From: Metabacillus rhizolycopersici
GTDB taxonomy: Bacteria > Bacillota > Bacilli > Bacillales > Bacillaceae
Assembly (NCBI RefSeq): GCF_020075705.1
Contig: NZ_JAIQUM010000037.1
Span: 1-54,181, forward strand
DNA length: 54,181 bases
Direction of reading: 5' to 3'
Below, piece by piece: positions 34,588 to 43,793 of this stretch. The notes beneath the pieces are model-generated. The model worked only from the letters and a program-made list of their open reading frames with translations. It had not been told where the DNA came from and ran no database searches. A program made the position numbers and the translations under genes. Within the stretch, counting starts at the first letter, position 1; the number at the start of each line of letters is the position of its first letter.

Positions 34588-36392
34588 AGATTACCGAAAC
34601 CAAACTTTCCATGTTTACAAAACACTCATGGGAAAAAGCGAATCAACAGCTACTTGCGAAAATGCTTCAAGAATTTATGTATGAAAACATTATCGAGCCT
34701 AATGAAATACAAAGAAAAGCAGATGTGACGGTGTATCAATGGAAAGATCGAAAAGGAGTGACATACACCTACCAAGCAAAAGAAAAGTTATTTGATAGTG
34801 TTTATGTTCTTGCTGATACAATCCAAGTAACGGCTGAGAATCAAGAGGTTGGACTTTCTGAAGCGCTGCAGTTATTAATTGGGTTGTCAGAAGAAGAAGG
34901 GATGACAAGTTCTACAGCAGGACATTTAGCTAAAGAGTTTTTTCACACATTAGTTGCCGATTTGCATTTACAGAATCGTCCATCAGCAGATGAGTTGTCT
35001 GAAATGGATTATGCTGAGTTGGAAGGTGAAATGACGGGGCATCCATGGATTACGTACAATAAGGGGAGAATTGGATTTGGCTATGATGACTATATCCGCT
35101 TTGCTCCGGAGCAGAAAAATCCGATCCAATTATCATGGATTGCTGTTGCCAAACAAGTATGTTCATTTCAATCGATTGCTACGCTGTCATTTGAAAAAAT
35201 GATAAAACAAGAACTAAGTGAACATACGCTGAACACATTCGCTAATCGATTGAAGGAACAGCAACTAGCAGAAAGTGATTATTACTATATACCTGTTCAT
35301 GAATGGCAATGGGTGAATGTCATCGTGCCACTTTATGCAGAATATCTTGCAAATGGATTAATTTTTCCCCTTGGAGAAGGCGAGGACAGCTATTTACCGC
35401 AACAGTCCATCCGAACATTTGTGAATACAACTCACCGAGAAAAATTTCATGTGAAGTTGCCGATGAGTATATTAAATACACTAGTTTATCGCGGGCTACC
35501 AAGTGAACGAACTGTTATTGCTCCTCAAGTAACAGAATATATAAAGGGAATTCGAAATCAAGACGCCTTTTTAAAAGATACGTGTAAGATAGGATTGCTA
35601 GGTGAGGTAGCAACGGCAAATGTAAATCAACCAACGTTTTCAAATATTCAAAATGCCCCATATCAATATTTAGAAATGCTAGGTGTTGTATGGAGAGAAA
35701 GTGTTTATGAAGAGCTAGTAAAAGGAGAGAAGGCGATTACACTAGCAGCTTTATTGCATATCGATCAGACGGGCACAGCACTTGTATCAAAGTACATTGA
35801 AAAATCAGGTTTATCGGCTAAAGAGTGGATAGATGCCTTGATGCAAGCTATTTTGCCGCCATTATTGCATTATTTATATCAATACGGTGTTGTGTTTTCA
35901 CCACATGGTCAAAATACAGTACTTGTGTTAAAGAATTTTAAACCAGTTCGGATTATTATGAAGGACTTTGTTGATGATGTGAATGTTAGTGACCAGCCGT
36001 TTGATGAGTTACGAACGTTATCTGCAGAGTTGAAACATGTATTAAGAAGTGAAGAACCAGAAGGATTAACGCAATTTATTTTAACCGGTCTATTCATTTG
36101 TCATTTTCGCTATTTAGCGACAATAGTAGAAGAACATGAAGGGGTAACGGAACAACAATTTTGGAGCAGTGTCCGTAATGAAATTATCCGTTACCAATCA
36201 CAATATCCACAATTACACGATCGATTTAAGTTATTTGATTTATTGCGTCCTACAGTGACAAAATTAACGTTGAACCGAAACCGTATGTTTGATTATGGAT
36301 ATGAAGATGATGGAGATCGGCCGCATGCAAGTGAATATGGAAAGGTACGAAATGCCCTATATGAAGTTACGAAACTAGTGAAAACTACTTAA
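34584..36392 (+). CDS. NIS siderophore synthetase, IucC-like (second)
   Basis: A 602-residue IucA/IucC-family synthetase, the RhbF/IucC counterpart, expected to attach the second hydroxamate arm to the citryl intermediate and complete a schizokinen-type siderophore. The core motifs are EGEMTGHPWITYNKGRIGFG, IPVHEWQW, LPQQSIRTFVNTTHREKFHVKLPMSILNTL, and the C-terminal FSPHGQNTVLVLKNFKPVRIIMKDFVDDV. It is last in the operon, overlapping the exporter by 4 bp and followed by a terminator. The size is normal. Confidence 0.94.
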   Translation: MKITETKLSMFTKHSWEKANQQLLAKMLQEFMYENIIEPNEIQRKADVTVYQWKDRKGVTYTYQAKEKLFDSVYVLADTIQVTAENQEVGLSEALQLLIGLSEEEGMTSSTAGHLAKEFFHTLVADLHLQNRPSADELSEMDYAELEGEMTGHPWITYNKGRIGFGYDDYIRFAPEQKNPIQLSWIAVAKQVCSFQSIATLSFEKMIKQELSEHTLNTFANRLKEQQLAESDYYYIPVHEWQWVNVIVPLYAEYLANGLIFPLGEGEDSYLPQQSIRTFVNTTHREKFHVKLPMSILNTLVYRGLPSERTVIAPQVTEYIKGIRNQDAFLKDTCKIGLLGEVATANVNQPTFSNIQNAPYQYLEMLGVVWRESVYEELVKGEKAITLAALLHIDQTGTALVSKYIEKSGLSAKEWIDALMQAILPPLLHYLYQYGVVFSPHGQNTVLVLKNFKPVRIIMKDFVDDVNVSDQPFDELRTLSAELKHVLRSEEPEGLTQFILTGLFICHFRYLATIVEEHEGVTEQQFWSSVRNEIIRYQSQYPQLHDRFKLFDLLRPTVTKLTLNRNRMFDYGYEDDGDRPHASEYGKVRNALYEVTKLVKTT

Positions 36393-36403
36393 TGTTGGAG
36401 CTG

Positions 36404-36434
36404 AAAAAAACCGCTAAATGGATTAGCGGTTTTT
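36404..36434 (+). terminator. Terminator of the siderophore operon
   Basis: AAAAACCGCTAA/TTAGCGGTTTTT hairpin with T-run, 12 bp after the last stop. Confidence 0.85.
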
Positions 36435-36630
36435 CTCAGATTGTCGAGAAACCCTTTTAATTCTCGGCAACATAAGGAAGAATTTACTTATATATAATAA
36501 TTAATCACTTTCATATTAAAACACTTCACAAAAATACATCTGAAAACACAGTAATGTTTGGAAATGACTACAAGTAAACAGACCAATTTCTCATATAAAA
36601 CGATGATATCAGTACATTTTGACACTAAAA

Positions 36631-36671
36631 AGCAGGGCGATTTAACAAAAGTTATCATCGTCCTGCCTTTT
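36631..36671 (+). terminator. Second terminator-like hairpin
   Basis: GCAGGGCGAT/ATCGTCCTGC stem (one G-T pair) followed by CTTTTT, 150 bp before the TnpB-related gene; no local gene accounts for it. Confidence 0.55.
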
Positions 36672-36822
36672 TAAGAGCTTCAGTCGCTTTATCTTTTCTA
36701 GCCAGAAGACCCCCATCTTCAAGACGAGCTAGCGGATAAGTGGGGGATGAATGGCTTTTTTGTTGGAAAATTTTTGTCCGAATATGGTAAATAGGATAAA
36801 CTTTTTGGTATAATAATCATAT

Positions 36823-36836
36823 CGAATATACGTTCG
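36823..36836 (+). promoter_or_regulatory. LexA (SOS) box-like site at the tnpB promoter
   Basis: CGAATATACGTTCG differs at one base from the Gram-positive LexA consensus CGAAC-N4-GTTCG. It lies 8 bp after a TATAAT -10 (36809-36814) and 13 bp before the ATG, where LexA would block transcription. No clear -35 was seen. Confidence 0.55.
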
Positions 36837-36849
36837 GGAGTGGAGAGGA

Positions 36850-38559
36850 ATGAAAAAGGCCTATTTTTCAAAAAGAATCTATAAAAATATGTTGCCTAAA
36901 GTCTATATAGATGCTATTTCTCACTCCCTTCTTTTGTTTAATCGTGCGAAACATTTTGCCTTTCAAACACAAGCGGTAGAAAAGCGTTCAGGGAAAAGTA
37001 AGTGAGATAAGTCCCTTCACTTAACGGTGAAAAAACGTTTTGCTCTGAACGATTATTACACCAATTCAGTTGTTCAAGAAGCAAATGCTTTGATGACATC
37101 TCAAAGTGAACTGAAAAAAATGTATATTTCTACGAAGGAAGAACAAATCAAATCCGTTAAAAAGAAAATCAAAACGACAAAAGGTAGAGTAACCACGCTA
37201 ACCAAAATTAAACGCTCATTCATCAAAGGAAAACCATCTTTCAATAAAACCTCCCGCGAACAACAAAAAGGAAGCTTTTTTGTTGTGCAGTTTAAAAAGA
37301 AAACGGATATTTACTATCATTCTTATCAATTTGAACACCACTACTTAGATATCCAACTAAAAGCTCTTAAGAACCGATTAGGTCGATTAGAGTTTCGCTT
37401 AGACCGACTTCAAAAACAACTTAAAACGTTACGAAATCAGACAAAAAGTGTGGTTTTTGGTGGTGAAAAACTGTTCAAAGGCCAGCACACTTTATATCAT
37501 TATCGGAATAACCATAGGCTGTGGAAAGAGGATTGGAAACACTCTCGTTACAATAAAATGACGATTAGTGGTCGGAAGGACGCAAAATATGGAAATTTTG
37601 TCTTTTCGTATGTGTCAGAGACAAAAAATCTCCATTTCACCACTCTAAACGGTGTGACAGTTGACATACCGAATCTTGCCTTTCCTTATGGACAAGAAAA
37701 CGTTGAAAAAGCGATTCAAACACAAGTAGACATGCCAGCTTATTTGAAAAAGAAACATGGAAATGCAGCGGCTTGGTCTGTTGAGGATCACGGTGATTAT
37801 TACATTTTCAAAAGCATCATAGATCTTCCAGAAGAGGAAAGTGTAAACGATAGTAAATCCGATGGTGTAGTTGGTGTGGATTTGAATGTAGACCACATCG
37901 CATGGTCCAATATTAATGTGAAGGGTCAACTGATAAAATCGGGTGTATTTGAGTTTGATTTAGAGGGGAAATCTTCAGGTCAAGCAACAAAAATAATCGA
38001 AGCAGAAGCGATACGATTAGTCGATTTAGCTAGTAAACTGACGAAACCGCTCGTGATTGAAAAGTTGAATACAACGAAATCGAAAAGTTCAAATCCATAC
38101 GGGAATAAAAGGGCGAATAAGAAAATGTCGATGTTCGCTTATCGTAAGCTGATTTCAGCTATTAAAAACCGTGCGCACAAGATGAGTGTGACTGTATTCG
38201 AAGTAAATCCGGCGTACACAAGTCAAATCGGTAAAATCAAATACATGAAGCGATTGGGGATAAGTATTCACCAAGCAGCTTCTTATGTCATTGCGAGAAG
38301 AGCAATGGGATTCCAAGAAAAGCTTCCACCAGTGTTGCATTCCCTACTACCAGAGAAGATCGTAGGTCTACATCACTGGACGCAATGGAAGTGGATTTCA
38401 AGCTGCCTATCTGACGTACATACTCATTATTTGTATCAGATAGAACTTTCGATTCCTAGCAAGCATTACTTGATGAGTAATCTTTTTCCTCCAGGGGCTC
38501 TCCCAAACTTGGTGGCAAAGGGTTTGTCTAAGAAAGAAAGTAGAAAACCCATTGCCTAG
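36850..38559 (+). pseudogene. TnpB-related protein (IS200/IS605 accessory type), in-frame stop
   Basis: A 569-codon frame for a TnpB-related protein, with AGGAGTGGAGAGG before the ATG. A TGA at 37003-37005 interrupts codon 52 (reading ...SGKSK-stop-DKSLHL); CGA to TGA would explain it. Reinitiation at the GTG at 37027 could still give 510 residues. From that GTG: RuvC-I Asp is D285 (VVGVDLNVDH), RuvC-II Glu is E345 (LVIEKLN), but the place of the third Asp (D-x-NAA) reads SIHQAASY with H415, and there is no zinc-ribbon Cys cluster. A charged coiled-coil region lies at about 105-140. No tnpA is nearby. TnpB proteins are RNA-guided DNA nucleases encoded by transposons; this one may be inactive or use rearranged residues. 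Confidence 0.8.
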
Positions 38560-38608
38560 TTGAACGGGCAATGGTCTACTAAATCACTTGGTATGTCCTT
38601 TTAGGAAT

Positions 38609-38648
38609 CCCCTATCTCAAAAATTAGGTAGAATTTTTGAGATAGGGG
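38609..38648 (+). mobile_element. Right-end/omega-RNA-like hairpin of the TnpB element
   Basis: A perfect 17-bp stem (CCCCTATCTCAAAAATT / AATTTTTGAGATAGGGG) with a 6-base loop, 50 bp after the tnpB stop. It is followed by TAGTTCAA rather than a T-run. IS605-family right ends and guide-RNA scaffolds end in such a hairpin followed by TCAA, so this is the likely element boundary (about 38656). Confidence 0.5.
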
Positions 38649-38656
38649 TAGTTCAA

Positions 38657-39422
38657 TAATAATCATCGTAAATCTCCTTTTATTCATTATGTATCTAAAG
38701 TCAGATTACCAGTATTAAACTTATTATACAATTTCTTGTTGGATCAATTGAAAATATAACCCAACATATTGAATATCAAGTTAAATTCCGCAATCTGGGA
38801 CTTTAGTAAAATAACGTAGGTGCCACTTTTGTAGCTTTTTCACCATTTCCATATTCCGCAATGGGGCGCCATTGTTGAACAACACAGGTAGAAAATGATC
38901 GAATTCATCCTCCAACAAAGAGTCTACAAGTGTAGAACTTCTCTGAAAGCCCAAAGCTCTGACACATTCGTTCAGGAATGTTCTTCTCCTACTGCACCCG
39001 AGAAGCTAGAATGATTATCTGCTCTGGTAATCGTGAATAACTTTTCGGTAGAAAAAGAGCAAAAAGCACGCATAGAATTTTACCCAACAAACGATAGGGT
39101 AGTTGTTGGAACCTTATATGCTATCTACTTTTCAAAGAACGACTTGTATAGAAAGGTGGCAGCACATGCGTTCGTGTTATTCAATCATTTTGACTAGCGC
39201 CAACCGACATTCATCTTTTCCCCACTCATTGGGCTAGGCCCCACGCATTTATTGAGGAAGGGGTCTTCTGTCGGAAAATGATAAATCTTAATATGGTGTA
39301 GCGAAAATCTAGGGAACAGGACAACACTCTTTTCGTTGAGGATACATTTTCCTAAGTTTAGGCTGGTAGGCAAGTTACCACAACCAACTTCAGTTAATAA
39401 GTTATCTGTATAAGCCGAAGGG
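38657..39422. other. Decayed intergenic region with repeat copy C
   Basis: About 765 bp. Near 38870-38910, ATTGTTGAACAACACAGG and TAGAAAATGATC match the left end of the 1320-1496 repeat. Near 39050-39198 an open frame without start reads KARIEFYPTNDRVVVGTLYA then LYRKVAAHAFVLFNHFD; family unknown. The last 50 bp hold the remains of the cwlJ N-terminus. Confidence 0.4.
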
Positions 39423-39809
39423 ATGAACATGGTGGGAACGGTTGTGTTCAATCAGGTCGAGGCTGACTGTGCTCCTGACTTCAAGGGGTTGCGCGATATT
39501 AGACATGAGATTTATCAAACTATACCTGGAACTGGAATTCCTCACTTTGAGCCCGTCTTAAATGGAACATTGTATACACAACATCCCAAAGAAGCTGACT
39601 TCCAGAGGGCTAGGGATTTGTTACAGGGTGATAGGGAACCTCGTTCAAGAATAAGTTTGTGTTTTTTTAACCCCAGTCCGGGGAAAAAGTACCGAGCTCC
39701 TTGTACCGACACGATGCCAAGATCCCCCATGACGAAGTTCGATTTTGCGCACAAGAACCATTGCTTCTATGTCGATGTACCGAGCTATTGCACAGAGTTT
39801 TATAGATGA
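39423..39809 (+). pseudogene. cwlJ: CwlJ-like spore cortex hydrolase, N-terminally decayed
   Basis: The frame matches the later part of CwlJ/SleB-type germination hydrolases: MVGTVVFNQVEADCAPDFKG, RDIRHEIYQTIPGTGIPHFE, LCFFNPS, and the closing KNHCFYVD. In CwlJ proteins a catalytic Glu sits in an AEAEGEG-like stretch just before MVGN; here the upstream frame reads SV-stop-AEGMN with TAA at 39399-39401 region, and the first third is missing. The ATG at 39423 has no ribosome site. It is followed 23 bp later by gerQ, the normal cwlJ-gerQ operon order. CwlJ depends on GerQ for spore-coat localisation, so the loss should affect Ca-DPA germination unless another copy exists. Confidence 0.6.
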
Positions 39810-39832
39810 ATTAAAAAGGAGCTGATCTTCTC

Positions 39833-40306
39833 ATGACTTGCGAAGACTCTACTTATTATCCAACGAATTATTATCATGGTTATTATCCAACTTCCATGAT
39901 GCGGGCCAGTAACGCACAACCTGGCACACAACCTGCTGGCTTCCCGATGGCTATGCCTTCTGGACCCGCATTTGCCGTCCCGACGGTCCCGATGGGGACT
40001 GCGCAGCAACTTCTGGGAGGCGCGATGGAAGAATCATTTATCGAAAATATTTTACGCTTCAACAAAGGTAAGATTGGTACATTCTACTTTACTTACCAAG
40101 GTAACAACAAATGGAATGCAATGGTTTACCACGGGCGCGTAGAAACGGCTGGTCGTGACCACATCATCATCAGCGACCCGTCCAGCGGCAAACGCTACCT
40201 ACTATTGATGTCGAATCTCGACTGGGTAGAATTCGAGGAACAAATTAACTACCCTCAAGCGCAAATTAATCCGGATGTTCAGGCATCACTGACGACATCG
40301 GAGTGA
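39833..40306 (+). CDS. gerQ: GerQ spore coat protein
   Basis: A 157-residue GerQ (YwdL) homologue. The variable Tyr/Pro/Met-rich N-terminus (residues 1-60) precedes the conserved C-terminal domain ESFIENILRFNKGKIGTFYF, WNAMVYHGRVETAGRDHII and SSGKRYLLLMSNLDWVEFEEQI. GerQ sits in the inner coat, is crosslinked by transglutaminase Tgl, and is required to localise CwlJ. AAGGAG precedes the ATG. The gene looks intact although its operon partner cwlJ is decayed. Confidence 0.95.
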   Translation: MTCEDSTYYPTNYYHGYYPTSMMRASNAQPGTQPAGFPMAMPSGPAFAVPTVPMGTAQQLLGGAMEESFIENILRFNKGKIGTFYFTYQGNNKWNAMVYHGRVETAGRDHIIISDPSSGKRYLLLMSNLDWVEFEEQINYPQAQINPDVQASLTTSE

Positions 40307-40320
40307 GTTTGTAGAACGCT

Positions 40321-40360
40321 AAAAACCCGCTTATTTCTTTTTGAAAATGAGCGGGTTTTT
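40321..40360 (+). terminator. Terminator of gerQ
   Basis: AAAAACCCGCTTA...TGAGCGGGTTTTT hairpin, 14 bp past the gerQ stop. Confidence 0.85.
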
Positions 40361-40583
40361 AATTTTGAGCACATATAGAATGTAGATTTAGCAATGAATT
40401 GAAGAGAGCGTTTTCGCTGCTAGTTTCAACAGCCACAGATGAGTAAAGAGATGCAGTACTGGGATCCCATTTTCTTGATAGTTTAAAAAACTAATACGCC
40501 CTCCCACTTTTTTAAAATCCCTTAATTAGCTATGATTGGAAGTATAGTAAAAAAAGACATTGTATAGGGAAAGGTACGATAGT

Positions 40584-41588
40584 ATGCCATTAGAAATCGT
40601 TCGTAATGATATTACAAAGATGAATGTAGATGCGATTGTGAATGCTGCGAATACAGGACTGAAAATGGGTGGTGGTGTATGTGGTGCTATCTTTCGTGCG
40701 GCGGGTGCTAGTGAGTTGCAGGAAGCATGCAATCAAATCGGGGGATGCAAGGTTGGAGAAGCCGTTATGACCGATGGGTTTAAGTTGGATGCCAAATTTA
40801 TCATTCATACACCAGGACCTATTTGGCAAGGTGGTACAAATCAAGAAGCAGCTCTGTTAAAGGCATCTTACTATAACTCTTTGGAACTAGCAAAAAATCA
40901 CCAATGTGAGTCCATCGCTTTTCCATTGATTTCGACTGGCATATATGGGTATCCACAAGAGGAAGCATTACAAATTGCGGTTTCCACCATCAGTTCATTT
41001 TTATTCAATCATGACATGCTCGTTTATCTAGTTGTTTTTGACAAGAAATCGTTCGGTTTAAGCAAAAAGCTATTTACATCCATCCGTCAATATATTGATG
41101 AGCATTATGTAAGGGAAGTAGAAAGCACGTTTCATCGACGTGGAAGAGAAGAACGATATGCTATGGAGAAATTCCAAGAAATCGAAATTTTTCAGCAAGA
41201 TATAGGTGAAGAAGCAAACGATTCTTTAGAATACCTGTTGAACCAACTCGATGAATCTTTTTCCGAGCGGCTGCTTCATTTAATTGATGAAAAAGAAATG
41301 ACGGATGTTGAGACGTATAAAAGAGCGAATATTGACCGCCGATTATTCTCTAAAATTCGGAATGGAGTCGATTATACGCCAACGAAGAAAACTGCTATTG
41401 CCTTTGCCATTGCTTTAAAATTAAATGTAGATGAAACGGTGGAGTTGCTAACGACTGCCGGTTATACCTTGTCGCATAGTAGTAAATTTGATGTCATAAT
41501 TGAGTTCTTTATCGGGCAAGCCAACTACAATATTCATGAAATCAATGAAGCCTTATTTGCTTTTGATCAACCATTACTCGGTGCATGA
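40584..41588 (+). CDS. Macro-domain protein with C-terminal helical domain
   Basis: About 334 residues. The N-terminal macro domain (about 1-170) has VDAIVNAANTGLKMGGGVCGAIFRAAG, the ADP-ribose-binding loop, and PLISTGIYGYPQEEA. Macro domains bind or hydrolyse ADP-ribose adducts or O-acetyl-ADP-ribose. The C-terminal part (about 215-334) is an all-helical, XRE-like domain, DRRLFSKIRNGVDYTPTKKTAIAFAIALKL. GGGAAAGG lies 9 bp upstream of the ATG at 40584, and the 8-codon extension begins at a weak TTG. It starts a cluster with the VWA gene 75 bp downstream; the C-terminal domain may contact a partner. Confidence 0.85.
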   Translation: MPLEIVRNDITKMNVDAIVNAANTGLKMGGGVCGAIFRAAGASELQEACNQIGGCKVGEAVMTDGFKLDAKFIIHTPGPIWQGGTNQEAALLKASYYNSLELAKNHQCESIAFPLISTGIYGYPQEEALQIAVSTISSFLFNHDMLVYLVVFDKKSFGLSKKLFTSIRQYIDEHYVREVESTFHRRGREERYAMEKFQEIEIFQQDIGEEANDSLEYLLNQLDESFSERLLHLIDEKEMTDVETYKRANIDRRLFSKIRNGVDYTPTKKTAIAFAIALKLNVDETVELLTTAGYTLSHSSKFDVIIEFFIGQANYNIHEINEALFAFDQPLLGA

Positions 41589-41662
41589 AATGTCGCTTTC
41601 AAAGCGACCATTTCTTATTGGATCATTGTTATCCTAAGTTTATAAAAGAACGGAGGATGATA

Positions 41663-42319
41663 ATGATGAAAAGGAAGTTAACAGAATTAGTTTTCATTTT
41701 AGATAAAAGTGGCTCAATGGCAGGACTTGAAGCAGATACAATTGGTGGTTATAATGCGATGCTGATGAAACAACAAAAAGCTGAAGGGGAAGCCTTTGTG
41801 ACTACGGTATTATTCAATCACTTTTACGAATTATTGCATGACCGAATCAATGTAAGAGGCATATCTTCTATTACTGAAGAAGATTATGAAGTAGGGGGAA
41901 CAACTGCGTTATTAGATGCAATTGGTTTTACTATTCAAAAAATGATAAATGTACAAAAGAGAACAAGTGAGGAGGAACGTGCAGAAAAGGTACTATTCGT
42001 GATTACAACGGATGGGGTGGAAAATGCTAGCCGTGAATACACAACGGACAAAATCAAAAAAATGGTTCAGCATCAAAAAGAGAAATATGGCTGGGAATTC
42101 ATGTTCCTTGGAGCCAATATTGATGCCATCTCAACCGCTGCACGATTTGGAATCGATGAGGATTTTGCGGTTGAATATCATGCCGACCATATAGGAACGC
42201 AATTAAATTATGAAGCGGTAAATGAAGCCGTGATGAACCTTCGAAGTGGCAAAAAGATTGATCGAGGCTGGAAAAAAGGCATTGAGAGGGATTATAATCA
42301 GCGTTCGAGGAATGAATAA
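41663..42319 (+). CDS. VWA-domain protein (TerY-like)
   Basis: A 219-residue von Willebrand factor A protein. The MIDAS motif D-K-S-G-S is at residues 12-16 (FILDKSGSMAGLE), followed by VGGTTALLDAIGF and FVITTDGVENASR for the other metal-coordinating loops. It is cytoplasmic (no signal). The GGAGG site is ideally spaced from the ATG at 41663 (ATGATG); the 78-bp upstream extension runs through non-coding sequence. VWA proteins act as metal-dependent binding scaffolds. Pairing with a macro-domain gene recalls stress or tellurite-type clusters, but no other ter gene is here. Confidence 0.85.
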   Translation: MMKRKLTELVFILDKSGSMAGLEADTIGGYNAMLMKQQKAEGEAFVTTVLFNHFYELLHDRINVRGISSITEEDYEVGGTTALLDAIGFTIQKMINVQKRTSEEERAEKVLFVITTDGVENASREYTTDKIKKMVQHQKEKYGWEFMFLGANIDAISTAARFGIDEDFAVEYHADHIGTQLNYEAVNEAVMNLRSGKKIDRGWKKGIERDYNQRSRNE

Positions 42320-42341
42320 AATACAAAAATGGGGATGTAAA

Positions 42342-42584
42342 ATGGATTTTATTAGGCATCTACAATGTAGGCACAAGATCTATGGTGGACCAGGTATGGG
42401 AGAAAAATCTGCAAAGCAGTATAATACTCGTTTGGAAAACATGTTGAAATATGGAATATATGATGGAGAAACTAGTGTTACTCCGGAGATTATTGAAAAG
42501 ATTCATCAGAAATATGTGAATGCTAGTGGTGAATATCAACGAACGATCAAATACTATTTAGAATACAAAAATGGCCTTTTATAG
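42342..42584 (+). CDS. Small hypothetical protein (80 aa)
   Basis: About 80 residues, MDFIRHLQCRHKIYGGPGMG followed by a helical part (YNTRLENMLKYGI, EIIEKIHQKYVNASGEYQRT). GGGGATG lies 6 bp before the ATG at 42342; the longer frame overlaps the VWA gene. The gene follows the VWA stop by 22 bp and probably belongs to the same unit. No family recognised. Confidence 0.6.
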   Translation: MDFIRHLQCRHKIYGGPGMGEKSAKQYNTRLENMLKYGIYDGETSVTPEIIEKIHQKYVNASGEYQRTIKYYLEYKNGLL

Positions 42585-42654
42585 TTATGATTTTATTCTT
42601 GTAAGAACCTGTCCCTTTGTTCCTTCGAAAAAGCCAATTAAATAGTGCATTCAA

Positions 42655-42688
42655 AAGAGTCTATACCCTCGTGATATAGACTCTTTTT
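42655..42688 (+). terminator. Terminator of the macro/VWA unit
   Basis: AGAGTCTATA/TATAGACTCTTTTT hairpin with T-run. Confidence 0.8.
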
Positions 42689-42773
42689 GTCGCAAAAACT
42701 TGGATTATTATGCAATACTAGTGAGAGAAAGTGTAATTTTTTATAAAATAATAGAGAGGAGAAACAAGCAATT

Positions 42774-43223
42774 ATGAAACTTATCCTTTTATTAGATAGA
42801 GACTCCGTACATGCAGGAGATGATGGTGCATCTCATAAAAAATCAATCACGATCAAAGACGATATACCAGTAAAACAATTAATCGAAAAACTAATGAGTA
42901 ATAAGGAATATGTATTAGCATCAATTTACGGCGGAAATATCCTGTGGAACGTAGAAATTAAAGGATTATGTGTTGCACAAGTCGTTCAGACAGAAAAGAA
43001 GGACTATCAAGTGTTTGGAGTGGATCATTTCATTTCGAACTATAGCAATGAAGAAAATAGTGTTGGAGTTAAGTTCCGCTATTTTAGGTATCAAGGGAAA
43101 CATCAATTTACTGAAATCGAGAAGCAAAGTTCTATTCATTATCCATGGTCTCCGATCTATTATTATGTAGGGATTGATTACACAAAAGAGAAACAAGTCT
43201 ATTTTGGAAAATGGGGTATGTAA
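42774..43223 (+). CDS. Hypothetical protein (149 aa)
   Basis: A 149-residue soluble protein starting MKLILLLDRDSVHAGDDGAS, mostly predicted beta structure with a Tyr-rich C-terminus (PWSPIYYYVGIDYTKEKQVY). GAGAGGAG lies before the ATG. Conserved-looking DxDS-xxAGDD at the N-terminus might be a metal or ligand site, but no family is recognised. A separate unit between the macro/VWA cluster and a GNAT gene. Confidence 0.65.
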   Translation: MKLILLLDRDSVHAGDDGASHKKSITIKDDIPVKQLIEKLMSNKEYVLASIYGGNILWNVEIKGLCVAQVVQTEKKDYQVFGVDHFISNYSNEENSVGVKFRYFRYQGKHQFTEIEKQSSIHYPWSPIYYYVGIDYTKEKQVYFGKWGM

Positions 43224-43298
43224 TAGAATTAGGTTTGAAGTTTACGTTGATTTTATTCAATAAATCGTGTGATTAATGGTTTAATTTTGGAGGAAATG

Positions 43299-43793
43299 AT
43301 GGATATGTTAAAATTTCGAAATGTTAAAATGGAAGATTTACCTGAACTTGTTGTCATTGAACATCTCTGCTTTACAAAAGAAGAGGCTGCGACGAAAGAA
43401 GGATTCGAAAAGCGGATTCAACTTATTCCGGATAGCTTTTTTGTAGCTGAAGAGGATGGAGTGATCATTGGATTAGTCAATGGACCTGTCATTGAAACAC
43501 AATATATTACAGATGACTTATTTAGCGATATAAAGAGGAATCCAACATCTGGCGGTCATCAAAGTATTCTAGGAATAGCAGTTTCCCCACAATTTCAAAA
43601 ACGAGGCGTGGCATCAGCGTTACTTGCACACCTTGAAAACGAAGCAAGGGCAAACAAGCGGGAAACAATCACACTAACTTGTAGGGAGAACTTAATTTCC
43701 TTTTATGAAAAGGATGGATACGTCAATCAAGGTGTTTCTGACTCTAAGCATGGTGGAGTTATTTGGTACAACATGAGTAAAAAATTGCAGTGA
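43299..43793 (+). CDS. GNAT N-acetyltransferase
   Basis: About 164 residues of the GNAT superfamily, AANAT/RimI-like. Motif A (acetyl-CoA pyrophosphate loop) is ILGIAVSPQFQKRGVASALLAHLE, with the Q-K-R-G-V-A core, and motif B is ITLTCRENLISFYEKDGYVN. The acceptor is unknown. The GGAGG site is best spaced from the ATG at 43299, though the codons at 43296 and 43305 are alternatives. Single gene. Confidence 0.85.
   Translation: MDMLKFRNVKMEDLPELVVIEHLCFTKEEAATKEGFEKRIQLIPDSFFVAEEDGVIIGLVNGPVIETQYITDDLFSDIKRNPTSGGHQSILGIAVSPQFQKRGVASALLAHLENEARANKRETITLTCRENLISFYEKDGYVNQGVSDSKHGGVIWYNMSKKLQ

Noticed and set aside
37003..37005. TGA as selenocysteine or recoding site in the TnpB-related gene
   Set aside because: No selenocysteine insertion structure seen and no Sec-typical context. 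A CGA-to-TGA mutation is simpler.
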